A stretch of DNA of 64,000 nucleotides from Conchocele bisecta (lineage: Eukaryota; Mollusca; Bivalvia; Lucinida; Thyasiridae). The position numbers and the translations under genes were made by a program. The notes beneath the pieces are model-generated. The model saw only the letters and a program-made list of their open reading frames with translations. It was not told where the DNA came from and searched no databases. Where the stretch lies: assembly GCA_029237695.1 (NCBI GenBank), contig CM055265.1:86463447-86527446 (forward strand), read 5' to 3'. Shown here piece by piece: positions 1 to 11,475 of this stretch; position 1 is the stretch's first letter; the number at the start of each line of letters is the position of its first letter.

Positions 1-314
1 ACGAGTGATACTTTGAGCAGGACGAGTGGAAATTCTTGGGTACTCGTCCGTCCTGCAGGAAGAGTGAGAAAATTGTTCCTCACATTGATAGCTATCCAGC
101 CAATGTCATTCGGGTGGCCATGACTTTCACCTTCGTGACCTTAACCTTTGTGGGACATAAATTTTGAACGTAGCCAAATTATCTCTTGATCCGTTCGTCT
201 GATCATTACCAAATTTCATCAATAGCTTTCTCACACTGATGGCTATCCATCCAATGTCATTTGGGTGACCTTCACCTTGATAACCTTAACATTTGTGGGA
301 CGTAAATATTGGAC
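1..314. repeat. Tandem core repeat array A1 (left part)
   Basis: About two imperfect units of some 150 bp, each with 'ttgatccgtt', 'gatggctatcca', 'gggtgacctt.acctt' and 'ttggacgta'. The same units continue after a retroposon insertion. The first 60 bp are different and contain gacgagtgg/ctcgtccg words like those of the element at 51078-51931. Non-coding. Confidence 0.7.
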
Positions 315-323
315 GTAGCCAAA

Positions 324-720
324 AGACGGCGTAAATTAACGGTATGGGTTCCTCCTTATAGGAATCACAATTTGCCTGGTTTGGCCCTCAGGTACGTTTT
401 TATCTTTGGCTCTTCAGTTACCTGAGAGTTGAATTAGGTTATTGCCCATTATAAAAGTAGTAAGATTATTACTGATCCTGCTGCTTTTGGGAGGGGCCAA
501 GTGATTCTGGTGTGGCGAGGACCTGGCATCAGATCAGGATTATTCTGATTTCAGGGCTGAATATATAGTTTTGTTATTGTAAATATTCAGTTCTGATTTT
601 GGTATTTTCCCCCCATTTGTACATGTACTTGTGCAGGTAATATATGGGATTTAGTACTAAACCCATTGACCTGGCCTTTAATGACCTTAGTCATTGATAG
701 GCCGTTAAACCCCAACAAAT
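324..720 (+). mobile_element. SINE-like retroposon, X family, 9-bp target duplication
   Basis: A 397-bp body flanked by the direct repeat gtagccaaa (315-323 and 721-729), inserted in tandem array A1. It contains 'ggtttggccctca', 'gagagttgaatt', 'gatttcagggctgaatatata' and ends 'aggccgttaaacccc', like the copies at 43339-43766, 52899-53369 and 53834-54222. Old and diverged compared with those. Confidence 0.75.
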
Positions 721-729
721 GTAGCCAAA

Positions 730-1310
730 TTGTCCATATCTCTTGGTCAGTTAGTCGGATCATTTCCAAATTTCATCAATTGCTTTCTCACATTGATGGC
801 TATCCACCCAGTCATTTGGGTGACCTTGACCTTGATGACCTTAACCTTTGTGTCAATAATTTTGTTCATACGTCCAAACATTGAATACCTCCTGATCCGT
901 TAGTCGGATCCTTTACCAAACTTCTTCAATAGCTTCCTCACATTGGTGGCTATCCACCCAGTGTCTCAATCGGGTGACCCTGACCATGGAGACATTGACC
1001 TTCATGTCAACAATTTTGGACGTACATCCAAACGTTGAATATCTCTTGATCTGTTAGTCAGATCATCTCCAAACTTTATCAATAGCTTCTTCACGTTGAT
1101 GGATATCTACCAGTGTAATTTGGCTGACCTTTACTTTGGTGACGTTCACCTTGGTGTCAACAATTTTGGGCGTATGTCCAAATGTTGAATATCTCTTGAT
1201 CCGTTAGTCATATCATTACCGAATTTCATAAATAGCATCCTCATTTTGATAGCTATCCATCCATTGTCATTCCGATGACCTTGACCTTCACCTTGGTGAC
1301 TTGGATTTTT
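730..1310. repeat. Tandem core repeat array A1 (right part)
   Basis: About four imperfect units of roughly 150 bp, each running 'cttgatccgttagtcggatc', 'caaatttcatcaatagcttc', 'tgatggctatccaccc', 'ggtgaccttgacctt' and 'gtcaacaattttgg'. One stray unit of the same family lies at 52405-52500. The build resembles the tandem core of bivalve pearl elements. Confidence 0.7.
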
Positions 1311-1329
1311 GTCGCCGCTTTTTCCGTCG

Positions 1330-2690
1330 TTGTCGACATCCGCGTCAACAAATGTAAAAAAGTTTGTACAAGTTTCTTCATCATGATATAACTTCAATAC
1401 TATTACTTTACATATTGCTTCAGTATTTGGACACTTGATATATGTGAGCATTTGGAACACACTCATGCTGCCATTAACATGACCTTGACCTTTTTTACCT
1501 TTACATTTTTGCGGAAACACTTAGCCATTTATTTTTGCATCAAAAAGTTTGTACAAGTTTCTTCATGATATAACATTAATATTACTTCATGGATTGTTTC
1601 AATGTTTGGACACTTGATACATGTGAGCATTTGGAACACACTCATGCTGCCATTAACAAGACCTTGACCTATTTTACCTTTACATTTTTGCAGAAACACA
1701 TAGCCATTTTTTTTTGCGTCAAAAAGTTTGTACAAGTTTCTTCTTCATCATGATATAACATTAATATTACTTCGTGGATTGCTTCAATATTTTGACACTT
1801 GATACATGTGATCATTTGAACATTCTCATGCTGCCATCAACATACCCATGACATTTTTATGCAGCACTATGCGATAGCAAGGGGGGCATATTGTGTTGCT
1901 CTTGAGGTTCTGTATGTCCGTCCGTACGTATGTCCGTTCGTGTACATTAACGTCAAAAAGTTTGTAAGAGTTTCTCCAACATGTAATATTTTCAATATGA
2001 TGCGATGGATTGCTTCGACACTTGGACACTTGAATCACCTGAACATCTGTCACACACTCGCTCCATCATTAACATGACCTTGACCTTGGTCACCTTTGAA
2101 ATGTTGCTGAAACACTTAGCCATTTTGTTGTGTCAAAAAGTTTGTAAGAGTTTCTCTAACCTGTAATATCTTCAATATTACGCGAAGGATTGCTTCAATA
2201 CTTGGACACCTGAATCACCTGAACATTTCTCACAAACTCGCGTCACCATTAACACGCACTTGATCTTTGTCACCTTCGAAATGTCGCTGAAACACTTAGT
2301 CATTTGTTACATCAAAAAGTTTGTAAGAGTTTCTCCATCATGTAACATCTTCAATATTACTTGAAGGATTGCTTCAATACTTGGATACTTGAATCACCAG
2401 AACAGTTGTCACACACTCACGCCACCATTAACACAACTTGGACCTTTGTCACCTTCAAAATATCGCTGAAACACTTAGTCATTTTATTACGTCGAAAAGT
2501 TTGTAAGAGTTTCTCCATCATGTAATATTTTCAATATTACTTGAATGATTGCTTTAATATTTGGACAGTTCATTCATCTGAATATGTGTGACACAATCAC
2601 ACCACCAATGGCATGACCTTCACCTTTGTGACCTTCAAAATGGTTCTGAAACACTTAGCCATTTTATAATATATAAATTTATAATTTTCT
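1330..2690. repeat. Tandem core repeat array A2
   Basis: About seven units of roughly 180 bp with 'gtcaaaaagtttgta', 'gagtttctccatcatg', 'ttgcttcaatacttggacac', 'catgaccttgaccttt' and 'gaaacacttagccatt'. A block near 1879-1940 (ggggggcatattgtgttgct, then gtccgtccgtacg) looks like the microsatellite-bearing 5' part of such an element. A truncated unit of the same family lies in the intron at 25875-26080. Confidence 0.7.
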
Positions 2691-3061
2691 TTTTTACACA
2701 CAATCTCTAGTTAGACTCCAGTATGCCATGGGGGCATATCCATGTTTTACAAACATAATGTCTAATTCATATTTAAAAACATGCACTTCTCCGATGGTTT
2801 TTGTGATGCTTACTTTGACCATGCCCATGATCATGCGATCAAATGCCGTGGCAGGTCCGACACCGCTTCCGTGGTGAAATTCTTGTATTAAAAATATTAT
2901 CCCAGGCATAGACTGCTCTGGACTTAAAATATGCAACTGTGGCCCAGTTTTCACTACATCTTGTGTGGGTGTCAATTCACCCTGAAACTATAAATTTCCT
3001 CGGCAGACTTGACATGGTCGCTGCGGCCATCTGTTTATTCTACCAATCAATCTACTTTCAG
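2691..3061 (+). mobile_element. Relic with 3' end of a small hairpin-ended element (P5 type)
   Basis: The stretch 2834-2893 (aaatgccgtggcaggtccga, then ccgcttccgtggtg and attcttgt) is a diverged copy of the 3' end of the element at 5379-5535. The rest up to exon 1 holds a 'gccatgggggcatat' palindrome and nothing else I recognise. Confidence 0.55.
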
Positions 3062-3239
3062 CAACAGCAGCAACCTGCGAATACGAGTTGCCAGGTGCCT
3101 GTAAGCCAACAACAACAACAGCCGGTGTTGACACAGATCCCGGTGCCTGTGTCGTTGTCTCAGCAGGTCACGGCCGTGTCCACTATCGTCACGACCGTAC
3201 CACAAAGTGCACCAAGTCTCGTAGCGGCCACCATCGCCG
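3062..3239 (+). CDS. CHD6-9/kis: CHD exon 1: Gln-rich N-terminal segment
   Basis: Residues 1-59 of the partial model. Two runs of CAA/CAG code for polyglutamine (QQQQ and QQQQQ), followed by a Val/Thr/Ser-rich stretch. Low-complexity Gln-rich tails are usual upstream of the chromodomains in this family and are probably disordered. The acceptor is ctactttcAG and the donor GTacgt. It enters in phase 0 and leaves one base (g), which pairs with the first two bases of exon 2 to make Gly. This is the weakest exon by homology; its place rests on the splice sites and the frame-perfect junction. No earlier exon is visible in the window. Confidence 0.75.
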
Positions 3240-3424
3240 GTACGTATTCACTAGCAACAAATTTTGCAAACGATTGGTCAGTGGAAAAAGTGGACTGACC
3301 CCTTCAGTCAGTTATGGATATTGGATTGGAATTTTGGTTGAATATTGATAATAAAATCGATGGGGTCGTTGGAAAAAGTGGGCAAAGTCTGCTGACCCTT
3401 TCAGTGATGGATGTCGGATTGGGA

Positions 3425-3970
3425 ATTATCATCTACTGTCTGTTTTACGAAATCTGCCCAAATTTTACGGCCTTGTAAACAATGCAAAAACAATTTTTTT
3501 TTTGATAATATTAAATTTTATCAAAATTTAAGAATGAGCTTTCTTTTTTATTTCGTGGTCAAATATTGATTTTATTACGGAAAATTGATTTGTCGATGGG
3601 AATTTATCATGGGGGGAAGTGAGGTGGATGAGCTGTGGGACGAGTCAAAAAAGAGAAAGTTTCGAAATTTACTCTGAAACCTGGCTAGATAGCTTGGAAA
3701 TGATCTAAGAAAATCGGTCTAATATTTCTGAAGTTAGAAAAATTTCCCCATGTTGAATCCCCCCATACACATCTTCACTCGGGATTTAACATGGGGGAAA
3801 AAAAATATTTGCAAGAAAATCAATATTGGTCCAAATTTCACGAAATAAAAAGAAGGCTCATTCTTAAATTTGGATAAAATAAATTTAATATAAAAATAAA
3901 TATTTATTTTGCATTGTTTATGTAGCCGTAAAATTTGGGCAGGTTTCATGAAACGGACAGTAGTCGATAA
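3425..3970. mobile_element. Foldback MITE M with long inverted arms
   Basis: Long imperfect inverted repeats: 'actgtctgttttacgaaatc' and 'ttttacggccttgtaaacaa' on the left face 'ttgtttatgtagccgtaaaa' and 'catgaaacggacagtagt' on the right. Inner arms also pair (ttgataatattaaattttat with its complement). A second copy, split by two younger insertions, lies at 50000-52345. Confidence 0.75.
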
Positions 3971-4016
3971 TACAATTGATGGGGTCAGCAGAAAAAGGGG
4001 ACTTGGCCCCTCTTTT

Positions 4017-4972
4017 TAGCTCACCTGAGCGAAGCTCATGTGAGCTATTGTTACCGCAATGTGTCCGTCGTCCGTGAACATTTTAAAACGTCTTCTCGGT
4101 AACCATTGGGCCTATAGTCACCAAACTTCATGGTCATGGTCCTTAGGTAGGGGGATTACAAAATTGTTAAAATGACGTCATTACGTAATCCAAGATGGCT
4201 GCCGTCTAAAAATAGCACAAATTCTTCAAAAATCTTCTTCTCAAGAACCACCAACCGGATTTCGACAAAACTTGTACAATGCTCTTTAAGAGTTGTTAAA
4301 ATGGTGACCGCGGGGTCAAAAATGGGCGTGGCCCGTGAGGTCAATTTGGGGTAAAATTTTTATTTTTGACCGAATATGGTCATGTCATATATCAAATCGA
4401 AGGTATCGACGAGGCGATCACTCTGGTGCATTTTTTTGTCGAAATCGGATGGTTATGTCATCCAGGTCGTTCTTTTATTAGAGATTTCAAAATTCTTCTT
4501 CACATGAACCGCTTGGCCCATGGTAGCCAAACTTAAAAGTTATGGTCCATGGGTGAAGCCTTTTCATATTTGTTAAAACTGAGGTCGTGGCTAATCCAAG
4601 ATGGCCGCCATCTAAAAATAGCATAAATTCTTAAAAAATGTTCTTCTCATGAACCGCCAGCCGTATTTCGACGAAATTTGGTAGGAATGATCGACGTAGA
4701 ATGCTCTTTCAAAGGTGTTAAAATGGTGACCCCGGCGTCATAAATGGGCGTGGCCCGTGGGGCCAAATTTTATTTTTCACCAAATATGCTCATGTCATAT
4801 ATCAAATTGAAGGTATCGATGAGACGATTGCTTTGGGTGAAGCATTTTCAGATTTGATAAAATGAGTCATCGCTTAATCCAAGATGACCGCCATCTAAAA
4901 ATAGCACAATTTTTTTAAAACACATGAACTCAATGTCACATTCTCCTCTGGTGTTCATGGAGTCAAGTGAGC
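4017..4972 (+). mobile_element. C element (Helentron/pearl-like), 3' truncated
   Basis: Begins agctcacctgagcgaagctc after a T run. Inside are the repeated blocks shared by all C copies (tggtcatgtcatatatcaa, aagatggccgcc). It ends at 'gagtcaagtgagc', lacking the usual terminal hairpin gggccatcatggccc and CTTGTT. Short open frames in it recur between copies by descent; none looks like a protein. Confidence 0.75.
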
Positions 4973-5021
4973 ACTAACATCCTGAAATAAGTCGTAGACC
5001 ATAGTTGAATAGACATATGCT

Positions 5022-5258
5022 TCACCCTTAGACCGCTACTCACAACAATTGTCGTCTGCTGTTGCTTTTATATCTTGCCTTATTTCTCAATAAAAACATG
5101 GTTTGACAGCACTTCAGAATCATTTCTAATGAAGTGCTGTCAAAGCATGTTGAAAATTATTCTAAAATGTTGTCAAAGCGTGTTTTTGATGATACAAATG
5201 GAAAATAGAAAATAAACAGCAGACAACGACAAAATTAAGATAGCGGTCTAAGGGTTAA
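5022..5258. mobile_element. Foldback MITE J
   Basis: Terminal inverted repeats acccttagaccgct / agcggtctaagggtt. The interior palindrome pairs gacagcacttcagaatcatt with aatgaagtgctgtc and is flanked by 'tttctcaataaaaacatg'. Related copies: 23736-23981, 61410-61656, and partial copies at 7871-8046, 15608-15783 and 62067-62235. Confidence 0.8.
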
Positions 5259-5378
5259 AATATTTTCTTTAATAAAAAACGTCTCTTTATCAAATAATAC
5301 CTTGCAATATTATATACCCAATAGGAGGCAGACACCAGGGCGATTTTGGCTGTCTATCAATGTTGTTGGATCATTTTT

Positions 5379-5535
5379 GTCGCGCCTGCTTTAGCAGAGG
5401 CGCGACTATAGTCGTCGCTTTTTTTGTCGTCGTCCGTTTTTTTTGTAAGGCAAATGCGTTAAAGTTATTGTTTTTTCATAACACGGTCAAATGCCTCGGC
5501 AGGCGCGATACCGCTTCCGTGGCGGAATTCTTGTG
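5379..5535 (+). mobile_element. P5: complete 157-bp hairpin-ended element
   Basis: A very small element with the full architecture of the larger ones: T run, subterminal inverted repeat gcgcctgc / gcaggcgc, hairpin ccgc-ttccgtg-gcgg, and the end aattcttgt. Non-autonomous; no coding sequence. Confidence 0.65.
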
Positions 5536-5559
5536 TGATAAATATGTTGTTACATGACT

Positions 5560-6040
5560 ACCGTTGTTTGACACTGCTCACAGCCGTGTTCAAACGCACA
5601 GCGAATGCTGTTTGACCATGGCTGTAGACAATGCTCATTTCGGGGCCAAGCCAACACCTATGTCATGTACGTGTCTCATGATGTTACTAGAACGCGCCAT
5701 TACGTCACCAGACCAGTTCTCAACAGTCGCACTGAAAGTTTGAAATTGATGCGTATGATGGGGCACATGCATCACACGCCGTGCACTGCGGCCACAGAAT
5801 ATGCATGTGTAGATCAGCTGTTTGATGGAACGGGTTATCAAAGTACCGAAAGTACTGCATAAATGCTCAAATTACACAATATATATGTTCCGACGGAAAT
5901 GTAACAATAACGTTTTACCAGGTCCAGCTGTGTGTAAACATTTGCGTTGGCACTCGGGAACTGTTTGAACCTGTGGCCTACAGCCATGGGGTTCAAACAG
6001 TTCCCTCGTGCTGGACATGGTCGAACCGTATAATGAAATG
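5560..6040. repeat. Palindromic repeat N1
   Basis: Contains two imperfect palindromes. One is around 5573-5640. The other, 5917-6036, pairs ggcactcgggaactgtttga with ttcaaacagttccctcgtgc. Its relative N2 lies immediately upstream of exon 3. Confidence 0.65.
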
Positions 6041-6070
6041 GCTACAGAAAATGCATTACATGAGCAGCAT

Positions 6071-6154
6071 ATCTTCAGTGTATGTCCTATAATCTTCAGT
6101 GTATGTCCTATAATCTTCAGTGTATGTCCTATAATCTTCAGTGTATGTCCTATA
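6071..6154. repeat. 21-bp minisatellite, four perfect copies
   Basis: The unit atcttcagtgtatgtcctat plus a final a is repeated four times without change (6071, 6092, 6113, 6134). Perfect copies imply recent slippage; a likely length polymorphism. Confidence 0.95.
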
Positions 6155-6378
6155 ATCTATGCTTATGCAATAAGTATAATCTAACATTAGTGGTAATTTA
6201 TTTATTCATTTCTTAGAAGCTCAGCTGTCTCGTTTCCTTTATGAAATCAATATACTTGGTTAATAAATGCCATGCTAAAGCATCACAAATGTAAGATCCT
6301 GTAGTTAATTTTCAATTTTGGTCAATCCATTATCACGGTTGGGAATTTACTTGATTGCACGTGGGCTTTATGGATAAT

Positions 6379-6616
6379 TGTGGCTGTGACTGGATAAATG
6401 GGGCTTATGGGTTTTGCAACCAGTGTAGATCCAGATCACTGTGCATCTGCACAGTCTGATCAGGATCGATTCTGTTCGCCATTCCATCAATGAAACACCT
6501 GTCATGCTTCTAACAAGCAATGTAGACCGTTATCAGGTTACAGGAGTGTGTTATTTGATCAGGAGCTACACTGATCACAAATCCCATAAGCCCTATTTCT
6601 CCCATCACAGCCTCAT
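6379..6616. mobile_element. MITE A, copy 1
   Basis: Terminal inverted repeats tgtggctgtgactgg / ccatcacagcc, with 'gtagatccagatca', 'tctgatcaggat' and 'cattccatcaatgaaacacc' inside. Roughly 240 bp, non-coding. Other copies: 8645-8886, 9222-11604 (split), 22979-23464 (split), 25355-25583, 44975-45133 (partial), 63485-63723. The stretch 6617-6800 holds nothing I recognise. Confidence 0.8.
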
Positions 6617-6799
6617 GTTAAGTCAAACCAGGCAATTTTAACCTCTGTTATAACTGTCTTATTAATCCATTGATTTTGATGGATAAAGCACACAGAAGGT
6701 GGAATATTATTTATAATCTGTGACTGCTGGCCATTTTCAGCCATTTTCCTAAACACTTCGAACAGTTTTGACAACACACACCAATTTCTGACTATTCAA

Positions 6800-6900
6800 A
6801 CCTGTTCTGAAATGTATGTCACGACCACCATTTGAATCGTCTCATTGCGACGGTTCAATGAGTGGTCACAACATTTACTTTCATTGAGAAATAACAAAAA
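6800..6900. repeat. K-type palindrome
   Basis: Pairs accatttgaatcgtc with gacggttcaatgagtggt and is followed by 'actttcattgagaaa'. Same palindrome family as 52709-52815 and 53470-53582, in the introns next to exon 20. Confidence 0.65.
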
Positions 6901-7048
6901 TAAAAATAAATAGTTAATAAATTTCATACCCGTAAAGGTGTATTCTGAAAGGAATGGGTTTTTACTGTTCACATATTCAAAATAGGTATCTGCATTCGGG
7001 TTGATTCCTTCCTGTCTGTGATTATTCTGATTGTTAATCAATATCAGA

Positions 7049-7396
7049 CAGCTCCAGATAAGGTGCATATTGGCGTATTGTACGCACTTATCTTAGCAGA
7101 ATATGCATTGATTTTCATAAGTGGGAGTACAAAATACTCATAGAATGTGAACATACGCATTGATTTTCAAATTGTGTAGTGAAAATACTGTAATAAAGTT
7201 GAAAATTTACTTAGTTGAGCTGCAAAAAGCAATTGCAGCTCAATTAAGTGAATTTTTTAATTTGTTTTATTTTGTATTATTTGTTCCCTATTTAATAAGG
7301 AAAAAAATCAATAATACATTTGTAAAAGTAAAATACGCATTGAATTTGAAATCTGGCCGTATGATACTCCTTAGATACAAAACTTATCTGGAGCTG
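7049..7396. mobile_element. MITE G, copy 1
   Basis: Ends cagctccagataagg / cttatctggagctg. The interior is full of 'aatacgcattgattttc' type words. A longer G element with perfect 8-bp target duplication is at 39451-45454, so this family is hAT-like. Confidence 0.75.
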
Positions 7397-7450
7397 TGAA
7401 CAGAATCAGAGACACATCTGTGATGTATTTCCTTGTGCCCCGACTGTCAG

Positions 7451-7672
7451 GTGGCGACCCCCAGCCAGCCGTGGCCACTCTGGTTCCCAGCCTCGTGGGT
7501 GCTGGGCAGCAGGAACCGGCTCCCAACCAGCAACAGGAGAAGGCCAACAAGATCATTGCGGAGGCCATAGCGAAGGCACAGAAGTCGGGGACCGGCAACC
7601 TGCCGCGTGTGTTGTCGCCCCATGACGACCCCGACTCGACAAACAACCTCGTGATCAATGAGGATGCTGGTG
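7451..7672 (+). CDS. CHD6-9/kis: CHD exon 2: conserved KANKIIAEAIAKA motif
   Basis: Residues 60-133. Begins Gly-Asp-Pro-Gln-Pro and contains EKANKIIAEAIAKAQ followed by NLPRVLSP. This is the conserved short motif upstream of the chromodomains in CHD6-9 (KANRIISEAIARA...IPRVL in vertebrates). It is the most N-terminal part that identifies the family. Acceptor gactgtcAG, donor GTgagt; it leaves one base in phase 1. The exon lies just after a MITE (7049-7396). Confidence 0.93.
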
Positions 7673-8396
7673 GTGAGTTGACACATGGCGTTGTAATTAC
7701 AACAGCTCCCGGTGAGGTGCATAGTGATATACTTTACTTTTACTTTATTTTGTTTTTAACTATATATGCATTGATTTTTCAGTACAAAATATGCACAACT
7801 TGATAATGCTCATTGACTTTCAAAATGTGGAGTAACAATGCTGTAAAAACATTTGCTTATGTAAGCTGTATTAACCCTTACACTGCTCAATTAAATGTTT
7901 TCATCTACTAATTGTGTTTTATTATCCATTTAAATTAACAAAGACATGGTTTTACAGCACTTTAAAATCATTTCCAATGACAAGTGCTGTTAAACCATGT
8001 TTTTATTGAGAATAAAGACAAAATATTCAACAACAGCAGATGACCATTACTTCACCAGACCAGTTCACAACGGTCGCACTGCAATTTTGAAATTGATGCG
8101 GCTGCATCACGCAACGTGTACTGGCCCCAGAACATGTATATGTGAATCAGCTGTTTGAATGGAACAGGTCATCAAAGTACCGAAATTACTGCATATATGC
8201 TCAAATAATGTACTATATTTCCGAGGGAAATGTAACAATAATGTTCGATTATGTCCAGCCATGGGTAAACGTTTGCTGTGGCACTCGGGAACTGTTTGAA
8301 CCCGCGGCCTACAGCCTTGGGGTTCAAACAGTTCCCTCATGCCGCGGCAAACATTTACCCACGGCTGAACATGGTCGAAACATATCTGTGACCCAG
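7673..8396. repeat. Intron 2: G fragment, J fragment, and palindrome N2
   Basis: The intron is made of repeats: a G-like piece (7740-7850), a J-like foldback (7871-8046) and palindrome N2 (8240-8385), whose arms pair tgggtaaacgtttgctgtgg with ccgcggcaaacatttaccca. N2 ends about 12 bp before the exon 3 acceptor. Confidence 0.65.
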
Positions 8397-8613
8397 GTGA
8401 AGCGAGTAAGAAGAAGAAGAAGAAGGCCGTGAGGAGGAAGAAGGCTGGCGAGGAGGACGGGGCACCACCGAAGAAGAAGAAGAAAAAAGCGAAGGTGGAC
8501 GTTGTCGACGTGGAGGTTATCGGATTAGACGATCTGGAGGTCAAAACGAAGAAGACAGAGTCGTCAGAAAAGAAATCAAAGGCGGAGAAGGGGTTCAAAC
8601 CTCAAAAGAACAA
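8397..8613 (+). CDS. CHD6-9/kis: CHD exon 3: Lys-rich basic segment
   Basis: Residues 134-205. Two dense lysine clusters (EASKKKKKAVRRKK and PPKKKKKKAK) flank a short acidic and hydrophobic stretch (VDVVDVEVIGLDDLEV), and another KK-rich tail follows. Such basic tracts are typical of the CHD6-9 N-terminal region and probably act in nuclear import and DNA contact; that role is inferred. Acceptor gacccAG has a poor pyrimidine tract and abuts a palindromic repeat ending near 8385. Donor GTaagt. Leaves two bases (phase 2). Confidence 0.88.
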
Positions 8614-8644
8614 GTAAGTGGGACTCAATATCTATGGCGTCGTA

Positions 8645-8886
8645 TGTGGCTGTGATTGGAGAAATTGGGCTTATGGGTTTTGCTACCAGGGCAGATCCAG
8701 ATAAGCCTGTGCATCTGCACACAGTCTGATTAGGATATGCACTGTTCACCATTCCGTCAATGAAACACCTGTCATGCTTCTAACGAGCAATATAGATCAT
8801 TGTCAGGCTACAGGAGTGTGCTATTTGATCAGGAGCTGCACTGGTCACAAATCCCATAAGCCACATTTATCTGGTCACAGCCACAT
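8645..8886. mobile_element. MITE A, copy 2
   Basis: Complete copy with ends tgtggctgtgattgg / ctggtcacagccaca. It lies between exons 3 and 4. Its unbroken middle (cttctaacgagcaatataga) shows what the split copy 9222-11604 looked like before insertion. Confidence 0.85.
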
Positions 8887-9078
8887 GTATAGATGTAATT
8901 TACTGTAATGGGCTTCTGTTTGTAAAAGGGGTGATACAAAACAATTATTTGACCCTTTGTAGCAATGACATTTCTTGTAAGGCTGACATCAAATTTCAAA
9001 TATATAGAAGTTATACTGTCACACACCTGTCGGCTGTATCACCAGCATTACCATCTTGACCTTCCTTGTGTTTTTCAG

Positions 9079-9184
9079 ACCCCCTGCCACACTGCTGAAG
9101 AAACGGAAGAAGAAAAACCGATCTTCCGAGTCGGACTCTGAGATGAAATTTACACCAGCCCCCGCACCGGAGATACCGGATGAA
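9079..9184 (+). CDS. CHD6-9/kis: CHD exon 4: basic/Ser-rich linker
   Basis: Residues 206-241. Reads PPATLLKKRKKKN, then RSSESDSEMKF and a Pro-rich end (PAPAPEIPDE). The KKRKKKN patch with following Ser/Asp residues matches the 'GKKRKRNTSSDNSD'-like segment of vertebrate class III CHDs. Acceptor tgtttttcAG, donor GTatga. Enters with one base to finish Lys and ends in phase 0. Confidence 0.88.
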
Positions 9185-9330
9185 GTATGAACTACTGACA
9201 GGCTAAATTGACCAATATAAATGTGGTTGTGACTTGAGAAATGGGGCTTATGGGATTTGTGAGTGACCAGTGTAGCTCCGGATCAAACAGCATAGCATGT
9301 TAACAATCTATATTGATTGTTAGAAGCATG

Positions 9331-11475
9331 AGCTGCCAACTGTTCCGATTTTTCCGTATTTGTTCCGGAAAATACGTTAGAAATACGGAAGTACGGACAA
9401 CAATTAAAAAGTACGATTTAAAAAAACAACTCAAACGCGGGATTATCGGGAAATAATAATTTCGTTTCCAAATTCTTCAAATAAGTCCTTGATCAAATAA
9501 GCTCAGGTGAGCTATGTTACCGCAATGTGTCCGTCGTCCGTCGTCGTCGTCGTCCGTGAACATTTTCAAACGTCTTCTCCTCCGTAACCATTGGGCCTAT
9601 AGTCACCAAACTTCATGGTCATGGTCCTTAGGTAGGGGGATTACAAAATTGTTAAAATTACATCATTACGTAATCCAAGATGGCCACCGTCTAAAAATAG
9701 CATAAATTCTTAAAAAATCTTCTTCTCATGAACCGCTAGCCGGATTTCGACGAAACTTGCTAGGAATGATCGATGTACAATGCTCTTTCACAGTTGTTAA
9801 AATGGTGACACAGGGGTAAAAAATGGGCGTGGCCAGTGGGGTCAAATTTATTTTTGACCGAATATGGTCATGTCATATATCAAATTGAAGGTATCAACGA
9901 GGCGATCACTCTGGTGCATTTTATGTCGAAATCGGATGGTCATGTCATCCAAGATGGCCGCCAAAAGGTAAAAAGGTCGTTCTTTTAGAGATTTCAAAAT
10001 TCTTCTTCACACGAACCGCTTGGCCCATGGTGGCCAAACTTCACAGTTATGGTCCATGGGTGAAGCCTTTTCAGATTTGTTAAAACGGAGGTCGTCACTA
10101 ATCCAAGATGGCCGCCGTCTAAAAATAACACAAATTCTTAAAAAATCTTCTCATGAACCGCCAGACGGATTTCGACGAAACTTGGTAGGAATGATCGATG
10201 TACAATGCTCTTTAAAATTTATTAAAATGGTGACCCCGGGGTCAAAAATGGGAGTGGCCGTGGGGTCAAATGGGGTCAAATTTTGTTTGTAACCGAATAT
10301 GGTCATGTCTATATCAAATCGAAGGTATCAAAGAGGCGATCGCTCTGGTGCATTGGATGGTCATGTCATCCAAGATGGCCACCGAAAGGTCAAAAGTTCG
10401 TTCTTTTATTAGAGATTTCAAAATTCTTCTTCACACGAACCGCTTGGCCCATGGTGGACAAACTTCACAGTTATGGTCCATGGGTGAAGCATTTTCAGGT
10501 TTGTTAAAACGGAGGTCATCGCTAATCCAACATGGCCGCCGTCTAAAATAGCACAAATTCTTAAAAAATCTTCTTCTCATGAACCACCAGCCGGATTTCG
10601 ACAAAACTTGGTAGGAATGATCAACGTAGAATGCTCTTTCAAAGGTGTTAACATGGTGACCCCGGGGTCAAAAATGATGTCGCCCGTGGAGTCACATTTT
10701 ATTTTTTACCAAATATGCTCGTGTCATATATCAAATTGAAGGTATCGATGAGGCGATTGCTATGGTGCAATATTTGTTGGAATCGGATGATTATGTCGTC
10801 CATGATGGCCTCCAAAAGTTCCATTTTATTCGAGATTTTGAACGTCTTTTTCTCAGGAACCACATGGCCGATGCTGGCCAAACTTCATAGTAAGTTAAGA
10901 TCCTTGGGTGAAGCATTTTCAGATTTGGTAAAATGAGTCGTCGCTTAATCCAAGATGACCGCCATCTAACTCAATGTCACATTCTCCTCTGGTGTTCATG
11001 GAGTCAGGTGAGCGAATTAGGGCCATCATGGCCCTCTTGTTTTATTTACCCTTAATCATACTCGTCTAGGCGCTTACCATTTTGATTCTTGTTGTGTAGG
11101 AATAGTAGTTTCAAGCGCTCAGTGATATTGATTTCTTCATTGCGTAAATTCTTAAAATGTCTGCTCCAAAGCGCGCAGCTAACGAATCTGGGTCTTTTTT
11201 ATCGAAAGAAGTTAGGAGAACACAGACGTTCATCACTGATTACAGCGAGACATGGCCCCATTTGGTCCTGTCAAAGTGCGTGATGAATTTGCGTCTTGCA
11301 AGCATTGTAATTGTGAATTTTTGGTTGGTAATGTGGCCGAGGCTCTAAAAAATGACTTTAAGATTGAAGATTGAAGTGTCAGTGAGTACTGATTTGTGTT
11401 CCGGAAAACATATGTTGTGTTCCTGAAAATAGCCCCTTTTTCTCTCCATGTGACCGACATGGGGTTGGCAGCTCT
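9331..11475 (+). mobile_element. Element B copy 1 (hAT-like, zinc-finger relic), split by a C element
   Basis: Ends agctgccaactgttcc / ggggttggcagctct. Outside the C element (9499-11041) it matches copy 2 at 62494-63093. The stretch 11158-11360 encodes, in shifted pieces, MSAPKRAANESGSFLSKEVR, TFITDYSETWPHLVLSK and DEFASCKHCNCEF, like the Cys-rich N-terminal finger of some hAT-derived proteins. No catalytic domain is present. Confidence 0.7.
9499..11041 (+). mobile_element. C element, copy 2
   Basis: Runs from agctcaggtgagctatgtta to gtcaggtgagcgaattaggg and the terminal hairpin gggccatcatggccc followed by tcttgtt. Contains tandem internal blocks of roughly 440 bp. Inserted within element B, which lies inside MITE A: third nesting level. 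Confidence 0.85.

Noticed and set aside
1..3061. Promoter or first exon of the CHD gene
   Set aside because: The region is tandem repeats and retroposon; exon 1 enters in phase 0 from an acceptor, so the true start lies upstream of the window.
8107..8598. A 163-codon open frame on the minus strand over exon 3
   Set aside because: It is the antisense of the Lys-rich exon (giving runs of Phe) and of a palindromic repeat; no domain and no splice logic.
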